Positions 52,818 through 60,839 of a stretch of 64,000 bases of DNA are shown here, piece by piece. Under the pieces are notes generated by a model that was not told the DNA's origin, did no database searches, and saw only the letters and a program-made list of their open reading frames with translations. How positions within the stretch are numbered: position 1 is the first letter of the stretch; each line of letters opens with the position of its first letter. Made by a program: the position numbers and the translations under genes. The stretch comes from Heyndrickxia camelliae. GTDB lineage: Bacteria > Bacillota > Bacilli > Bacillales > Bacillaceae_C. Location of the stretch: contig NZ_PIQO01000003.1 in NCBI RefSeq assembly GCF_002844575.1, forward strand, positions 1 through 64,000, read 5' to 3'.

Positions 52818-53806
52818 CAGGATGAAAATATTACTGGATCAATTATCTCTTTAACATGAGCCTCTAGCTGTTCATATCCTACTTGCTCTGCTGTATCTGT
52901 TTTTTGAACAACAGAAAAGTTTTCAGGATGTTTAAGATCAATACTAATCTCTGCATTATATAAATACGTAGCATTACCAATTAGATCAATCTTATACTCT
53001 TCCTTATTCTTATGAACAACACAACGAACCTTTCCACCATTAGTAAAGACTTCAATTCCTTTTTCAAATTCATTTAGTTCAAGTAAACATGAAATTAAAG
53101 AAGAAGCTGACATTGCAGTACCGCACGCATTGGTAAATCCGACACCTCGTTCATATGTCCGTACGTAGATCCTATCCTTCTGCATAAAGTGAACAAAGCT
53201 GACATTAACCCCATCCGGAAATAAATCATTAGGTCCATTTACATATTCTGCAATGTTTTTTTGTACATTACTACGAATAACTTCCGCATCTACATAAGTA
53301 ATAAGATGCGGATTTGGAACAGCTACAGCAGAAAACAATAAATCTTGAGAGAGCTCAGAAACTTTTTCGTTAAATAACGTTTCTCTCGGTAGATTCATTG
53401 GAAGTTGATCTAATTGAAAAAGTACTGGAGATATTTCTACCTGATAGGTTGGAATCTGTTGAAAGATCGGTTCAGCCTTTTTGACATGCAAGTTGACTTT
53501 TAAGGTTTCTACTATTAGTTCATCCTTTTGTAATAGCTCACAAAGATAACGTCCAGCGCATCTTAATCCATTTCCGCACATAGAAGCCTCAGAGCCATCA
53601 GCATTAAAAATTCTCATCTTTGCATCAGCAACTTCACTTTTCATTACAAAAAGTATCCCATCCGCACCTAAAGAAGAATTTCGGTCGCACAATGCGAGAG
53701 CTATATTTTCACGATCAAGGTCTGTAAATGAATAAAAATTGGTTATTTCATCAATTAATATAAAATCATTATTCGATCCGTGGCACTTGATAAGTTGAAT
53801 ATTCAC
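52817..53806 (-). CDS. dapF: Diaminopimelate epimerase
   Basis: A 329-aa cofactor-independent epimerase that converts LL- to meso-diaminopimelate for peptidoglycan and lysine. The two catalytic Cys are in SMCGNGLRCAGRY and GFTNACGTAMSASS. FHGSNNDF-type KCHGSNNDFILIDE starts the protein. It is longer than most DapF (about 275-285 aa), like other Bacillus homologues, with an extended C-terminus. I chose the GTG at 53806, 8 nt after GGAGG; the ATG at 53821 overlaps that site. Confidence 0.92.
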   Translation of the reverse strand: MNIQLIKCHGSNNDFILIDEITNFYSFTDLDRENIALALCDRNSSLGADGILFVMKSEVADAKMRIFNADGSEASMCGNGLRCAGRYLCELLQKDELIVETLKVNLHVKKAEPIFQQIPTYQVEISPVLFQLDQLPMNLPRETLFNEKVSELSQDLLFSAVAVPNPHLITYVDAEVIRSNVQKNIAEYVNGPNDLFPDGVNVSFVHFMQKDRIYVRTYERGVGFTNACGTAMSASSLISCLLELNEFEKGIEVFTNGGKVRCVVHKNKEEYKIDLIGNATYLYNAEISIDLKHPENFSVVQKTDTAEQVGYEQLEAHVKEIIDPVIFSS

Positions 53807-53914
53807 TATTGAAACCTCCATTTTGTTCCCCGCTACAAACTACTTGCTATTATTATTTATTTTAATATAACATTGCCACAAACTTTACCTATAATCAATG
53901 AAAAAACGCTAAAA

Positions 53915-55159
53915 TTATGTTGATAAGTCTTCCGCTATAACTAATTCCGTCCAATTGCATGCATCCTTATAGATAGAAAAAAGGAGTTGTTGTGACATTC
54001 CTAACTCCTTCACATAAATGTCTACTTTGTCCCACTCAGCCTTCTCTATTGCAACCGTCAACTCCAAAACTAAACGCATATGATTAAACTTCCCATTTAA
54101 CGCGTCACTAATTTCGTCTCCAAGTGATAGTTTGCTTAGTATTTTTTCCATCGGAACTGATAAAATAGTATCCATTAAAGAAAACATACCTACTAAAAAA
54201 TAGCTGGAAGCCAGCAATTGATTTGGTTGCTTTAATGCAATCATTTCACACATTTTTGCTCTTGTTAAACATAGCCTTAAGACTTCTTCGGGCATATACT
54301 TTCGATATCCTGTATTTTCTCTAATTGCTAGTACATAAATCCATCTTTTAATTTCAATCAGCCCTAATAAAACAATCGCTTGGCGTATAGAATGTATTTT
54401 ATGTTTTGGTCTATATGCTGGTGAATTAATAAGCTTTAATAATTTATAAGACAAGGAAAGATCCTGCTCTATTAATTTAGCTATTTGATCGATGCTCGGA
54501 TCAGCCGCTGTCAAATAATTGATAATTTGAAAATAGGAACCAAAAGAAGCGGGAATGTCTTGAGTAGAAACTATGATTGGCTTGCTGAAAAAATAACCTT
54601 GAAAATAGCTGTAATTTCCTCGCTTTGCTTCTTCAAATTGTTCCCTTGTTTCCACTTTTTCCGCTAACAATTCAATATTAAATGCCTTCACGACTTTTTC
54701 TAAATTCCTTCTTTCAGACTTTGAAGTATTCAAATAATCAATTTTTACAATATCTACATATTCTAGTATTTGTTTGGCATAAAAGTTTTGATGTTGAAAA
54801 ATAAAATCATCCAGTGCAATTTTATAGCCTAAGCTTTTTAATTCTTTACATATTTCTAGAAGCTCTTGTGACAGGGTAACGTTTTCAAGAATTTCAACAA
54901 CGATTTCTTGCGGTCTAAAATATGTAGGAACTTTTTTCTTCAGAAGGTTTTCAGTAAAATTAATAAAACATGGTAAACCACATGATAAATCATCGATTCC
55001 TATATTTAGAAAACTATTGATTATAACTTCCGCAGTAGCCTGATCTCCATCAACATTTGGAAATTCATTTATATTATTTTGCCGATACAGCAATTCGTAT
55101 CCGCAAACATCTTCTTTTATATTGAATATTGGCTGACGAGCAACATAAACTTCCATCAT
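53915..55159 (-). CDS. EAL and HDOD domain signalling protein (YuxH-like)
   Basis: A 414-aa cytoplasmic protein. Residues 1 to about 200 are an EAL-fold domain (MEVYVARQPIFNIKEDVCGYELLYR); the catalytic EAL-type motif reads YELLYR and later LAEKVET, and several metal ligands seem altered, so c-di-GMP hydrolysis is doubtful. Residues about 200-405 are an HDOD domain (DPSIDQIAKLIEQDLSLSYKLLKLINSPAY, HSIRQAIVLLGLIEIKRWI). It probably works as a signalling scaffold. It has an ATGATG start after GGAG. Confidence 0.9.
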   Translation of the reverse strand: MMEVYVARQPIFNIKEDVCGYELLYRQNNINEFPNVDGDQATAEVIINSFLNIGIDDLSCGLPCFINFTENLLKKKVPTYFRPQEIVVEILENVTLSQELLEICKELKSLGYKIALDDFIFQHQNFYAKQILEYVDIVKIDYLNTSKSERRNLEKVVKAFNIELLAEKVETREQFEEAKRGNYSYFQGYFFSKPIIVSTQDIPASFGSYFQIINYLTAADPSIDQIAKLIEQDLSLSYKLLKLINSPAYRPKHKIHSIRQAIVLLGLIEIKRWIYVLAIRENTGYRKYMPEEVLRLCLTRAKMCEMIALKQPNQLLASSYFLVGMFSLMDTILSVPMEKILSKLSLGDEISDALNGKFNHMRLVLELTVAIEKAEWDKVDIYVKELGMSQQLLFSIYKDACNWTELVIAEDLST

Positions 55160-55268
55160 TACGCTCCTAACTTACCATACCTCTTAATTATATGTTTCTA
55201 TTATTTAGATTACCAAACGAGTAGTCCACAAGTCTATAGTATACTAGTTTCTTTATCTATTATAAAAG

Positions 55269-55292
55269 AGAGCAATCCCTAAGGATTACTCT
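55269..55292 (-). terminator. Terminator of the NCS2 permease gene
   Basis: A 10-bp stem with one mismatch (AGAGCAATCC / GGATTACTCT, loop of 4) and a CTCTTTTATAAT tail on the minus strand, 10 bp after the stop. Confidence 0.75.
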
Positions 55293-55301
55293 GATAAAAA
55301 A

Positions 55302-56585
55302 CTATAAACTCTGCAAAATGAAATTTATTAAAAACAAACAGGAAATCACATATAGTGGCAAGGATACTTCCCTGGCTTTACCCATCGAGACCTTTAGTAA
55401 AGGATATAAGATAAATCCAATTGCAATTCCATCTGCAATACTATAAGTAAATGGTATCATTACAATGATTAAAATAGCAGGGAAAGCCTCTGAAAAATCC
55501 TTTAAGTCCATCGTCCGAATATTTAATGTCATCAAACCGCCAATTATAATTAGTATAGGCGCAATAGCATTATCTGGTATCCATTTCAAATATGGAATAA
55601 ACAAAATAGAACTAAGGAATAGACATCCAGCGATGATAGATGTAAGACCTGTTCTTCCACCGGACTGAATAGCAGCAGTCGATTCCACTGCAGCAACTGT
55701 AGGGCTAGAGCCAAAAACACCTGATAACATAGCTGAAATTCCATTGGACTGTAAAACGCGTTTAAACTTCTCCGGACTTCCCGAAAGACTTGTTTGGCTA
55801 TGTGCAAGACCAATGGTCTCAAATACTAGAACCATAGTTAAAGAAAAAACCGAAACCCAAAACGAAAATGACTGTATTTTATGGAACGATAATTCTGCAA
55901 AAACCAAACGATATTCACCTAGGGAAAATGCCCCATTATGATGATGCGGAATAAGTCCGAATAAAAAGCCTAACATAGTACCAAACAATATACTAATCAA
56001 AAAATGACCTTTTACATTCCGTAAATATAATATGATGGTAACCATAAACGTAATAATAGTTGCCAAGACTTTAATATCGCTTAAGTCCCCTAAAGCAATA
56101 AGGGATGAGCCACCTCTAACAACAATGCCTCCCTTTTCTAGTCCGATGAGCATGAGAAACAATCCAAGTCCTATCGAAATAGCATCCTTTAAAACCTGCG
56201 GAATAGCCGTATTCAACAATTTCGCAAGTTTTGTAATGGTAATTATGATGAAAATAATCCCTGACACAAAGACAATTCCTAGTGCTTCCTGCCATGTAAA
56301 TCCCTTTGATTGGACAATGGTGTATGTAAATAACGCATTTATTCCCATGCCAGGAACTAAAATAATTGGCGCATTTGCCCAAAATCCCATTAATAAGCAC
56401 CCTATAAAGGAAACTAATATTGTCGCGATTACTGCGCCTTGAAATGGTATCCCAGCCTCGGATAATATCATAGAATTAACCGCAATAATATATAGCACAG
56501 TAAGGAAGCCAATAACACCAGCGATCATTTCTTGGCGAATAGTTGTCTTATGTTCCATCATATTAAACAATCGAAGCTTTTTCAT
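55302..56585 (-). CDS. NCS2 family purine permease (AzgA/PbuG-like)
   Basis: A 427-aa permease with about 13 helices: TTIRQEMIAGVIGFLTVLYIIAVN start, SEAGIPFQGAVIATILVSFIGCLLMGFWANAPIILVPGMGINALFTYTI, which is the strongest AzgA/PbuG signature, and VFGSSPTVAAVESTAAIQSGGRTGLTSI, with the substrate-binding region. Such permeases import hypoxanthine/guanine or adenine. No purine riboswitch was seen in its 65-bp leader. The promoter lies at 56658-56686. Confidence 0.9.
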   Translation of the reverse strand: MKKLRLFNMMEHKTTIRQEMIAGVIGFLTVLYIIAVNSMILSEAGIPFQGAVIATILVSFIGCLLMGFWANAPIILVPGMGINALFTYTIVQSKGFTWQEALGIVFVSGIIFIIITITKLAKLLNTAIPQVLKDAISIGLGLFLMLIGLEKGGIVVRGGSSLIALGDLSDIKVLATIITFMVTIILYLRNVKGHFLISILFGTMLGFLFGLIPHHHNGAFSLGEYRLVFAELSFHKIQSFSFWVSVFSLTMVLVFETIGLAHSQTSLSGSPEKFKRVLQSNGISAMLSGVFGSSPTVAAVESTAAIQSGGRTGLTSIIAGCLFLSSILFIPYLKWIPDNAIAPILIIIGGLMTLNIRTMDLKDFSEAFPAILIIVMIPFTYSIADGIAIGFILYPLLKVSMGKAREVSLPLYVISCLFLINFILQSL

Positions 56586-56657
56586 TTTTTTACCTTATTA
56601 AATTGTCCCTCTCCCATCCCGCTTTCCATGTGATATACATGTAAGCCACAGGTTTAC

Positions 56658-56686
56658 ATTATAATAAAATAATCTGAACTTTACAA
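56658..56686 (-). promoter_or_regulatory. Promoter of the NCS2 permease gene
   Basis: TTGTAA (56681-56686), 17-bp spacer, TATAAT (56658-56663) on the minus strand, about 70 bp upstream of the ATG. Confidence 0.7.
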
Positions 56687-56698
56687 TAAGATTTACAT

Positions 56699-57025
56699 TC
56701 AAGCAGATAATTTCCTGCATTCTTCAGCACATTGAAAACAAATTTCTGCACATTTTTGACAATGTTCATGATCATGTTTCTTGCATTCATTTCCACATAG
56801 TTCACAAATGTTAGCACAGACGCCACAAATATCTTTCACAAAAATACTGCTCCTTTGCATGGCAGCGATAGCCAAACTGCAAAAATCTGCACATTCTCTA
56901 GTCAGTTCAATACTTTTTGTCAGCTTTTCAGGATGTTCTTCTTTTAAACAAGCATGAAAACAAATATTACATGCTTCAAGACAATTAAAACCGGCTTCTA
57001 GACATGCTTTGTAGTTTGCATTCAT
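56699..57025 (-). CDS. Four-helix-bundle copper-binding protein (DUF326, Csp/YhjQ-like)
   Basis: A 108-aa Cys-rich protein with repeated CxxxC pairs: CLEAGFNCLEACNICFHAC, CADFC, CGVCANICELCGNEC and CQKCAEICFQCAEEC. These line the core of the four-helix bundle in Csp-type copper storage proteins, with a His/Asp-rich KHDHEHC patch at one end. There is no signal peptide, so it is cytosolic (Csp3-like). ATG 57025 has GGAGG 8 nt upstream. No other copper gene is next to it. Confidence 0.9.
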   Translation of the reverse strand: MNANYKACLEAGFNCLEACNICFHACLKEEHPEKLTKSIELTRECADFCSLAIAAMQRSSIFVKDICGVCANICELCGNECKKHDHEHCQKCAEICFQCAEECRKLSA

Positions 57026-57104
57026 TAGCGAATCCTCCAACTCAATAAGTATATGAGTTATTATGAAGCCTTTGTTATCATTTCATACGTAATTTGCCAC
57101 TTTG

Positions 57105-57869
57105 TTATTGATTATTAAATATCAAAATAAGCAGACCATAAATGATAATTTGATCGGTCTCAATTACTTCCTCTTTAAAAGAAAGTATAGGTGTATTTGG
57201 GGAAAAATATCGTTGCCATTTTATCGGCATCCAACCATTTTCAATTATTGCAATCGTTTTATTATTTTTTGTTACCACCATCTTATGTGCTGATACATGA
57301 ATAAGTATCCTATCTCCATCTGCATCGAACGTTAGTTTATTTCTTTTTCTTTCTTTTAATTGAATGATGGATTTCAGATTCGTAAGAGTAGTTATTTCAA
57401 TATTTCCTTGGCGATGCAATACTTTCATCTTAGCCATTACCAATCCATCTCTTTTCTTAAATTGGTAGAACTTTGATTCGTTTCTTCCTATTTTAATTGG
57501 AGAGTACCATTTCCGTAGATTTATTTTTTCTTCCTTGATCTCATACTCACATATCCCATTACTTTTAAAAAATTTAATACTTAGACTAGGGGCAGGTAAA
57601 AACAGCATCATTTGTTCATTAGAATTTATAATCTTCAATTTTCTATCTTTTGATATGTCTCTAAGGTGATCCCCTCTGAAACTGAAGTATGCATATCTAA
57701 CAAAAAAATAGACTAATAGCATGATTACCCCTGTTGTAATCCATTTAAATAAAAAGGGAAACCCTACTGAGCCAAATAAAAATAAACATCCTATTAAAAA
57801 TAATCCAACTAGAATAACCTGATTTAAATAGATCCTTGACATAACGGAATAATATTCTTTTATATTCAT
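57105..57869 (-). CDS. Membrane protein of unknown function
   Basis: A 254-aa protein: two N-terminal membrane helices (about residues 15-35 and 41-62) followed by a soluble beta-rich domain (about 75-220), and a last hydrophobic end (QIIIYGLLILIFNN). I recognise no motif. The soluble part (KIINSNEQMMLFLPAPSLSIKFFKSNGICEYEI, DGDRILIHVSAHKMVVTKNNKTIAIIENGW) might be a tubby/LURP-like sheet, but that is a guess. The ribosome binding site (GGGTG) is moderate. It is monocistronic. Confidence 0.75.
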   Translation of the reverse strand: MNIKEYYSVMSRIYLNQVILVGLFLIGCLFLFGSVGFPFLFKWITTGVIMLLVYFFVRYAYFSFRGDHLRDISKDRKLKIINSNEQMMLFLPAPSLSIKFFKSNGICEYEIKEEKINLRKWYSPIKIGRNESKFYQFKKRDGLVMAKMKVLHRQGNIEITTLTNLKSIIQLKERKRNKLTFDADGDRILIHVSAHKMVVTKNNKTIAIIENGWMPIKWQRYFSPNTPILSFKEEVIETDQIIIYGLLILIFNNQ

Positions 57870-57977
57870 GTCTAATTCACCCTATTTGTAGATTCTCTCT
57901 AGTATATGTTTCTATCTATCTTTTCATGATTCCAGATTTTTAATTTAATATAATGAAAACGATATCATCCTGAACAT

Positions 57978-58010
57978 AAAAAAACCTCTATTAATTAGAG
58001 GATTTTTTTA
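57978..58010 (-). terminator. Terminator of the DUF4870 gene
   Basis: CCTCTA / TAGAGG with A/T-rich flanks that extend the stem, loop of 5, T7 on the minus strand; it overlaps the gene's 3' end by a few bases. Confidence 0.85.
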
Positions 58011-58331
58011 TCTTAGGAAGCGAATAACCAATGGAATTTGGTACCGTTCTCCTTCGTATGATTTTACTGCTGCAATTATCGTAAAGAGGAAAACAAGAAT
58101 GCCAATAATGCCTAGTAATATTCCACCAATTAAAATAATCACGAGCAATAGACTGATTAGACTATAAATAGAATAAGAAATAAGAAAGTTGAAATATTCC
58201 TTACCATGATAATCAATGAATGCGGACTCCTCTTTCTTAAGCAGCCAAATAATTAACGGTCCGATAAAAACAGTAAAAAAACTTGAAATATAAATTAATG
58301 TTGCCAAAAGCCTTTCATCTTTAGATGCCAT
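58008..58331 (-). CDS. DUF4870 (Tic20-like) small membrane protein
   Basis: A 107-aa protein with three to four helices: RLLATLIYISSFFTVFIGPLIIWLLKKEESAFIDYHGKEYFNFLISYSIY is the DUF4870 signature, with the conserved Lys-Lys-Glu and His-Gly/Asn-Phe residues. The function of the family is unknown. I took the ATG at 58331, 7 nt after GGGGG; the ATG two codons earlier is too close. It is divergent from uppP. Confidence 0.85.
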   Translation of the reverse strand: MASKDERLLATLIYISSFFTVFIGPLIIWLLKKEESAFIDYHGKEYFNFLISYSIYSLISLLLVIILIGGILLGIIGILVFLFTIIAAVKSYEGERYQIPLVIRFLR

Positions 58332-58493
58332 TTTCATTCCCCCTGAATCTAATCATCTCTATAGCATATACGATGAGGAAAGAAAAAAGATACATAATTT
58401 ATTCTTTTCTTTTTTTGGACATCCTCAAACATGTTTTGCATATCATTTAATATGTTGTCCTTTTAGGAAATTTTTCATTGAAGGAGTATGGAT

Positions 58494-59279
58494 ATGCTGT
58501 CGAATATACAAGCTTTTATCTTAGGAATCATTCAAGGACTTACAGAATTTCTGCCCATTTCAAGTACGGGACACTTATTTATCGGCCGGCATCTATTTGG
58601 CTTGGATGAAGCAGGCCTATTCTTAGATACGATGCTCCATGTTGGTACCTTACTCGCAGTTCTAGTTGTTTATAAGGATGATCTCTTTCATATTATAAGA
58701 CACCCTTTTAGTAAACTTACCAAAATCATGATTGTTGGAACAATCCCAGCCGTTATTGCAGGATTTTTATTTAAAGATTTTTTTGATTCCATCTCCAAAT
58801 CAGGAAGTACCATCGGATGGGAATTTTTAGCAACAGGTTGCATTTTATGGTGGGCCGAGAGTGCCAAGAAACAAGGTCATAAGAAACTCGAAAATATTAG
58901 TTATTCAGATGCCCTAGTAATTGGAACATTTCAAGCTGCCGCAATTTTCCCAGCCCTGTCCAGATCTGGGTTAACGATTGCAGCAGGTCTGTTGCGAAAA
59001 TTGGACAGAGAAACGGCTGCTTATTTTTCTTTCTTATTATCCACTCCAGCTATTTTTGGGGGCATCATTTTACAGGGGAAAGATATTTTCACTGGACAAG
59101 CAGAAAGTATCACTCTCATGAGTCTTCTGTTTGGAACGATTGCATCTGCTATATTCGGTTATATTGCAATTGTGGGAATGATTAACTATCTGAAAAAGAA
59201 ATCTCTAAAAATATTTGCCTATTATGTATGGTTTCTAGGTTTTGGTATCATTGCTCTCCAGACTATTGGAATTTTTTAG
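58494..59279 (+). CDS. uppP: Undecaprenyl-diphosphatase UppP (BacA)
   Basis: A 261-aa membrane phosphatase recycling the lipid carrier of cell-wall synthesis; overexpression gives bacitracin resistance. The two catalytic motifs are GIIQGLTEFLPISSTGHL (residues about 10-28) and FPALSRSGLTIAAGLLR (about 150-170). Eight helices are predicted. ATG 58494 has AAGGAG 7 nt upstream; the ATG two codons earlier is too close. The DedA gene begins 14 bp after its stop. Confidence 0.95.
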   Translation: MLSNIQAFILGIIQGLTEFLPISSTGHLFIGRHLFGLDEAGLFLDTMLHVGTLLAVLVVYKDDLFHIIRHPFSKLTKIMIVGTIPAVIAGFLFKDFFDSISKSGSTIGWEFLATGCILWWAESAKKQGHKKLENISYSDALVIGTFQAAAIFPALSRSGLTIAAGLLRKLDRETAAYFSFLLSTPAIFGGIILQGKDIFTGQAESITLMSLLFGTIASAIFGYIAIVGMINYLKKKSLKIFAYYVWFLGFGIIALQTIGIF

Positions 59280-59293
59280 TGGAGTTGAGAAAG

Positions 59294-59890
59294 ATGAATC
59301 ATGAATGGATTGTAAATGCATTGGAACAGTTAGGAAACCTCGGATTTTTCGGAATTGCACTTGCCTTAATGATAGAAGTGATCCCGAGTGAACTTGTACT
59401 TGCTTATGGCGGCTTTTTAATTGCAAAAGGGGAGCTATCTTTTATTAGTGCCACGATTGCTGGAATAGTTGGCGGGACCATAGCACAAGTATTTTTATAC
59501 TGGCTTGGATACTATGGCGGCAGACCTTTCTTTGAGAAATATGGAAAGTTCTTATTAATTAAGAAAAAGCATTTAGACGCATCGGAAAGATGGTTTCAAA
59601 AATATGGTACTATTGTGATTTTCACCGCAAGATTTATACCCATTGTTCGTCACGCGATTTCTATTCCAGCAGGAATAGCGAAAATGAAATTTTCCCAATT
59701 TATCCTTTACACAACTACTGCAATGCTCCCTTGGACAATCCTTTTTTTATTGCTTGGTATTCAATTAAATAATCATTGGGAACAAATTAGCGATGTTGCG
59801 GGTGATTACATAAAACCTATTATTATTATTGCCATAATTATATTAAGTTTGTATTTTTTGATTCATTACGCAAAAAGTAAAAAAAAATAA
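59294..59890 (+). CDS. DedA family membrane protein
   Basis: A 198-aa DedA/SNARE-associated (VTT) protein. The conserved FGIALALMIEVIPSELVLAYGGFL, GTIAQVFLYWLGYYGGRPFFEKYGKFLLIKKKHL and IVIFTARFIPIVRHAISIPAGIAKMKFSQFILYT are typical, including FxxRxxPxxR-like residues. DedA proteins flip undecaprenyl phosphate or phospholipids, so its place behind uppP makes a functional carrier-recycling pair. ATG 59294 has GGAG about 10 nt upstream; the longer frame overlaps uppP. Confidence 0.92.
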   Translation: MNHEWIVNALEQLGNLGFFGIALALMIEVIPSELVLAYGGFLIAKGELSFISATIAGIVGGTIAQVFLYWLGYYGGRPFFEKYGKFLLIKKKHLDASERWFQKYGTIVIFTARFIPIVRHAISIPAGIAKMKFSQFILYTTTAMLPWTILFLLLGIQLNNHWEQISDVAGDYIKPIIIIAIIILSLYFLIHYAKSKKK

Positions 59891-60258
59891 ATGTCGAGGT
59901 TAGTAAAAATTGGTCATAAAATATTAATATTTATCCTATTTTCATTTGAGAAGTTTTATTGTAATATACAAAAAGAAAGTAAAAATTTATTATGTTTCAT
60001 TAACTATGTTAAAGCAAAAGGAGTTTTTTCAAAGTAGATAATTACCTTAAGAATCATTCTTTAAGGTATTTAAAAGTAAAATATAACTTTTTGATGTTTT
60101 ACATCAATTAGGGAAGGCAAATGGTGCGCCACCAGCTAACGTTTAGACTGGTTCTAGTGGGTTCGATTCCCACCCCGAAATTTTTTAGGCAATTTTAAAA
60201 AATTTCGAGGGTGGGTCTTCACTTCTTTAGGAGGACTGCCCTCTTTGGAGGGATATCG
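59891..60258 (+). promoter_or_regulatory. Structured leader region of the GNAT gene
   Basis: After a hairpin (60043-60068) there is a compact set of pairings: TGGTG/CACCA (60122-60134), ACCAG-CTAA/TTAG-A-CTGGT (60131-60152), GTGGG-TTCGATT-CCCAC (60157-60173; stem of 5, loop of 7, as in a tRNA T-arm), an 18-bp hairpin (60169-60215), GTCTTC/GAGGAC (60215-60236), and CCCTC-TTTG-GAGGG (60239-60252), which covers the ribosome binding site. Several share bases and exclude each other. No known riboswitch class was recognised. Confidence 0.55.
60043..60068 (+). terminator. Hairpin after dedA, weak terminator
   Basis: TACCTTAA / TTAAGGTA, 8-bp perfect stem with a loop of 10, followed by TTTAAAAG on the plus strand. 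It lies 150 bp after dedA. Confidence 0.45.
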
Positions 60259-60819
60259 ATGCTCAAGAAACGAGATCTAAACGGGCAAGAAAATTCTTGT
60301 TTATTTGAACTTATGACGCACCCTGATGTCTTCCCTTTCGTTCGCCACAAAGCATATTCACATGATGAATTCCTTTTTTTAACTAAGCAGACGATTGAGG
60401 CAGAAGAACGTGGAGAATTAATTTCCAGAACAATTTTAGATGAATGGGGAAGCCCGATAGGAACGATTAATTTATTTGATATAAAAGACAATGCAGGTTT
60501 TTTAGGAACATGGATTGGCAAACCATATCACGGAAAAGGCTATAATCAGCTCGCTAAAAATGATTTCTTTCAGGAATTATTTTATGAATTAGGGATTGAG
60601 ACTATTTTTATGCGTATCCGAAAAGAGAATGTACGCTCCCTAAGGGCAGCTGAAAAACTTCCATATGTAGTCAAAGCAAATGAAACGAGAAAATGTATAT
60701 TCAATCAATTAAATGATAAAGAATATATTTACGATTTATATGAAATATCTAAGGACCAATACTCCCTTTATTTAATGAGAAATGATGAATTACAAGAAGA
60801 ACAAGCATTAGAAGCATAA
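60259..60819 (+). CDS. GNAT family N-acetyltransferase (RimJ/RimL-like)
   Basis: A 186-aa acetyltransferase: HPDVFPFVRHKAYSHDEF, SRTILDEWGSPIGTINLFDI, then the acetyl-CoA loop LGTWIGKPYHGKGYNQLAKNDF (GxxxxGKG) and MRIRKENVRSLRAAEKL. Substrate unknown; relatives acetylate ribosomal protein N-termini, amino acids or antibiotics. ATG 60259 has GGAGG 7 nt upstream, and that site is buried in the CCCTC/GAGGG hairpin, so translation is likely regulated. The original terminator is split by an IS relic (60818 and 61645). Confidence 0.88.
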   Translation: MLKKRDLNGQENSCLFELMTHPDVFPFVRHKAYSHDEFLFLTKQTIEAEERGELISRTILDEWGSPIGTINLFDIKDNAGFLGTWIGKPYHGKGYNQLAKNDFFQELFYELGIETIFMRIRKENVRSLRAAEKLPYVVKANETRKCIFNQLNDKEYIYDLYEISKDQYSLYLMRNDELQEEQALEA

Positions 60820-60828
60820 AAACTCGCC
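60818..60828 (+). terminator. Left arm of a split terminator
   Basis: AAAAACTCGCC here is the exact reverse complement of GGCGAGTTTTT at 61635-61645. Together they form an 11-bp stem, shared by the GNAT gene (plus) and the DUF2639 gene (minus); the IS relic lies in what was the loop. Confidence 0.75.
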
Positions 60829-60839
60829 TGTTAGTGAAG

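Noticed and set aside
56586-56657. Purine riboswitch in front of the NCS2 permease
   Set aside because: The leader is only about 65 nt and lacks the conserved three-way junction motifs.
59228-59293. DedA start inside uppP
   Set aside because: The extra residues are a shadow of uppP in another frame; ATG 59294 fits the family start.
60121-60181. A complete tRNA gene
   Set aside because: Only the T-arm is canonical. The 5' acceptor strand and D-arm are absent and the would-be anticodon loop is 12 bases.
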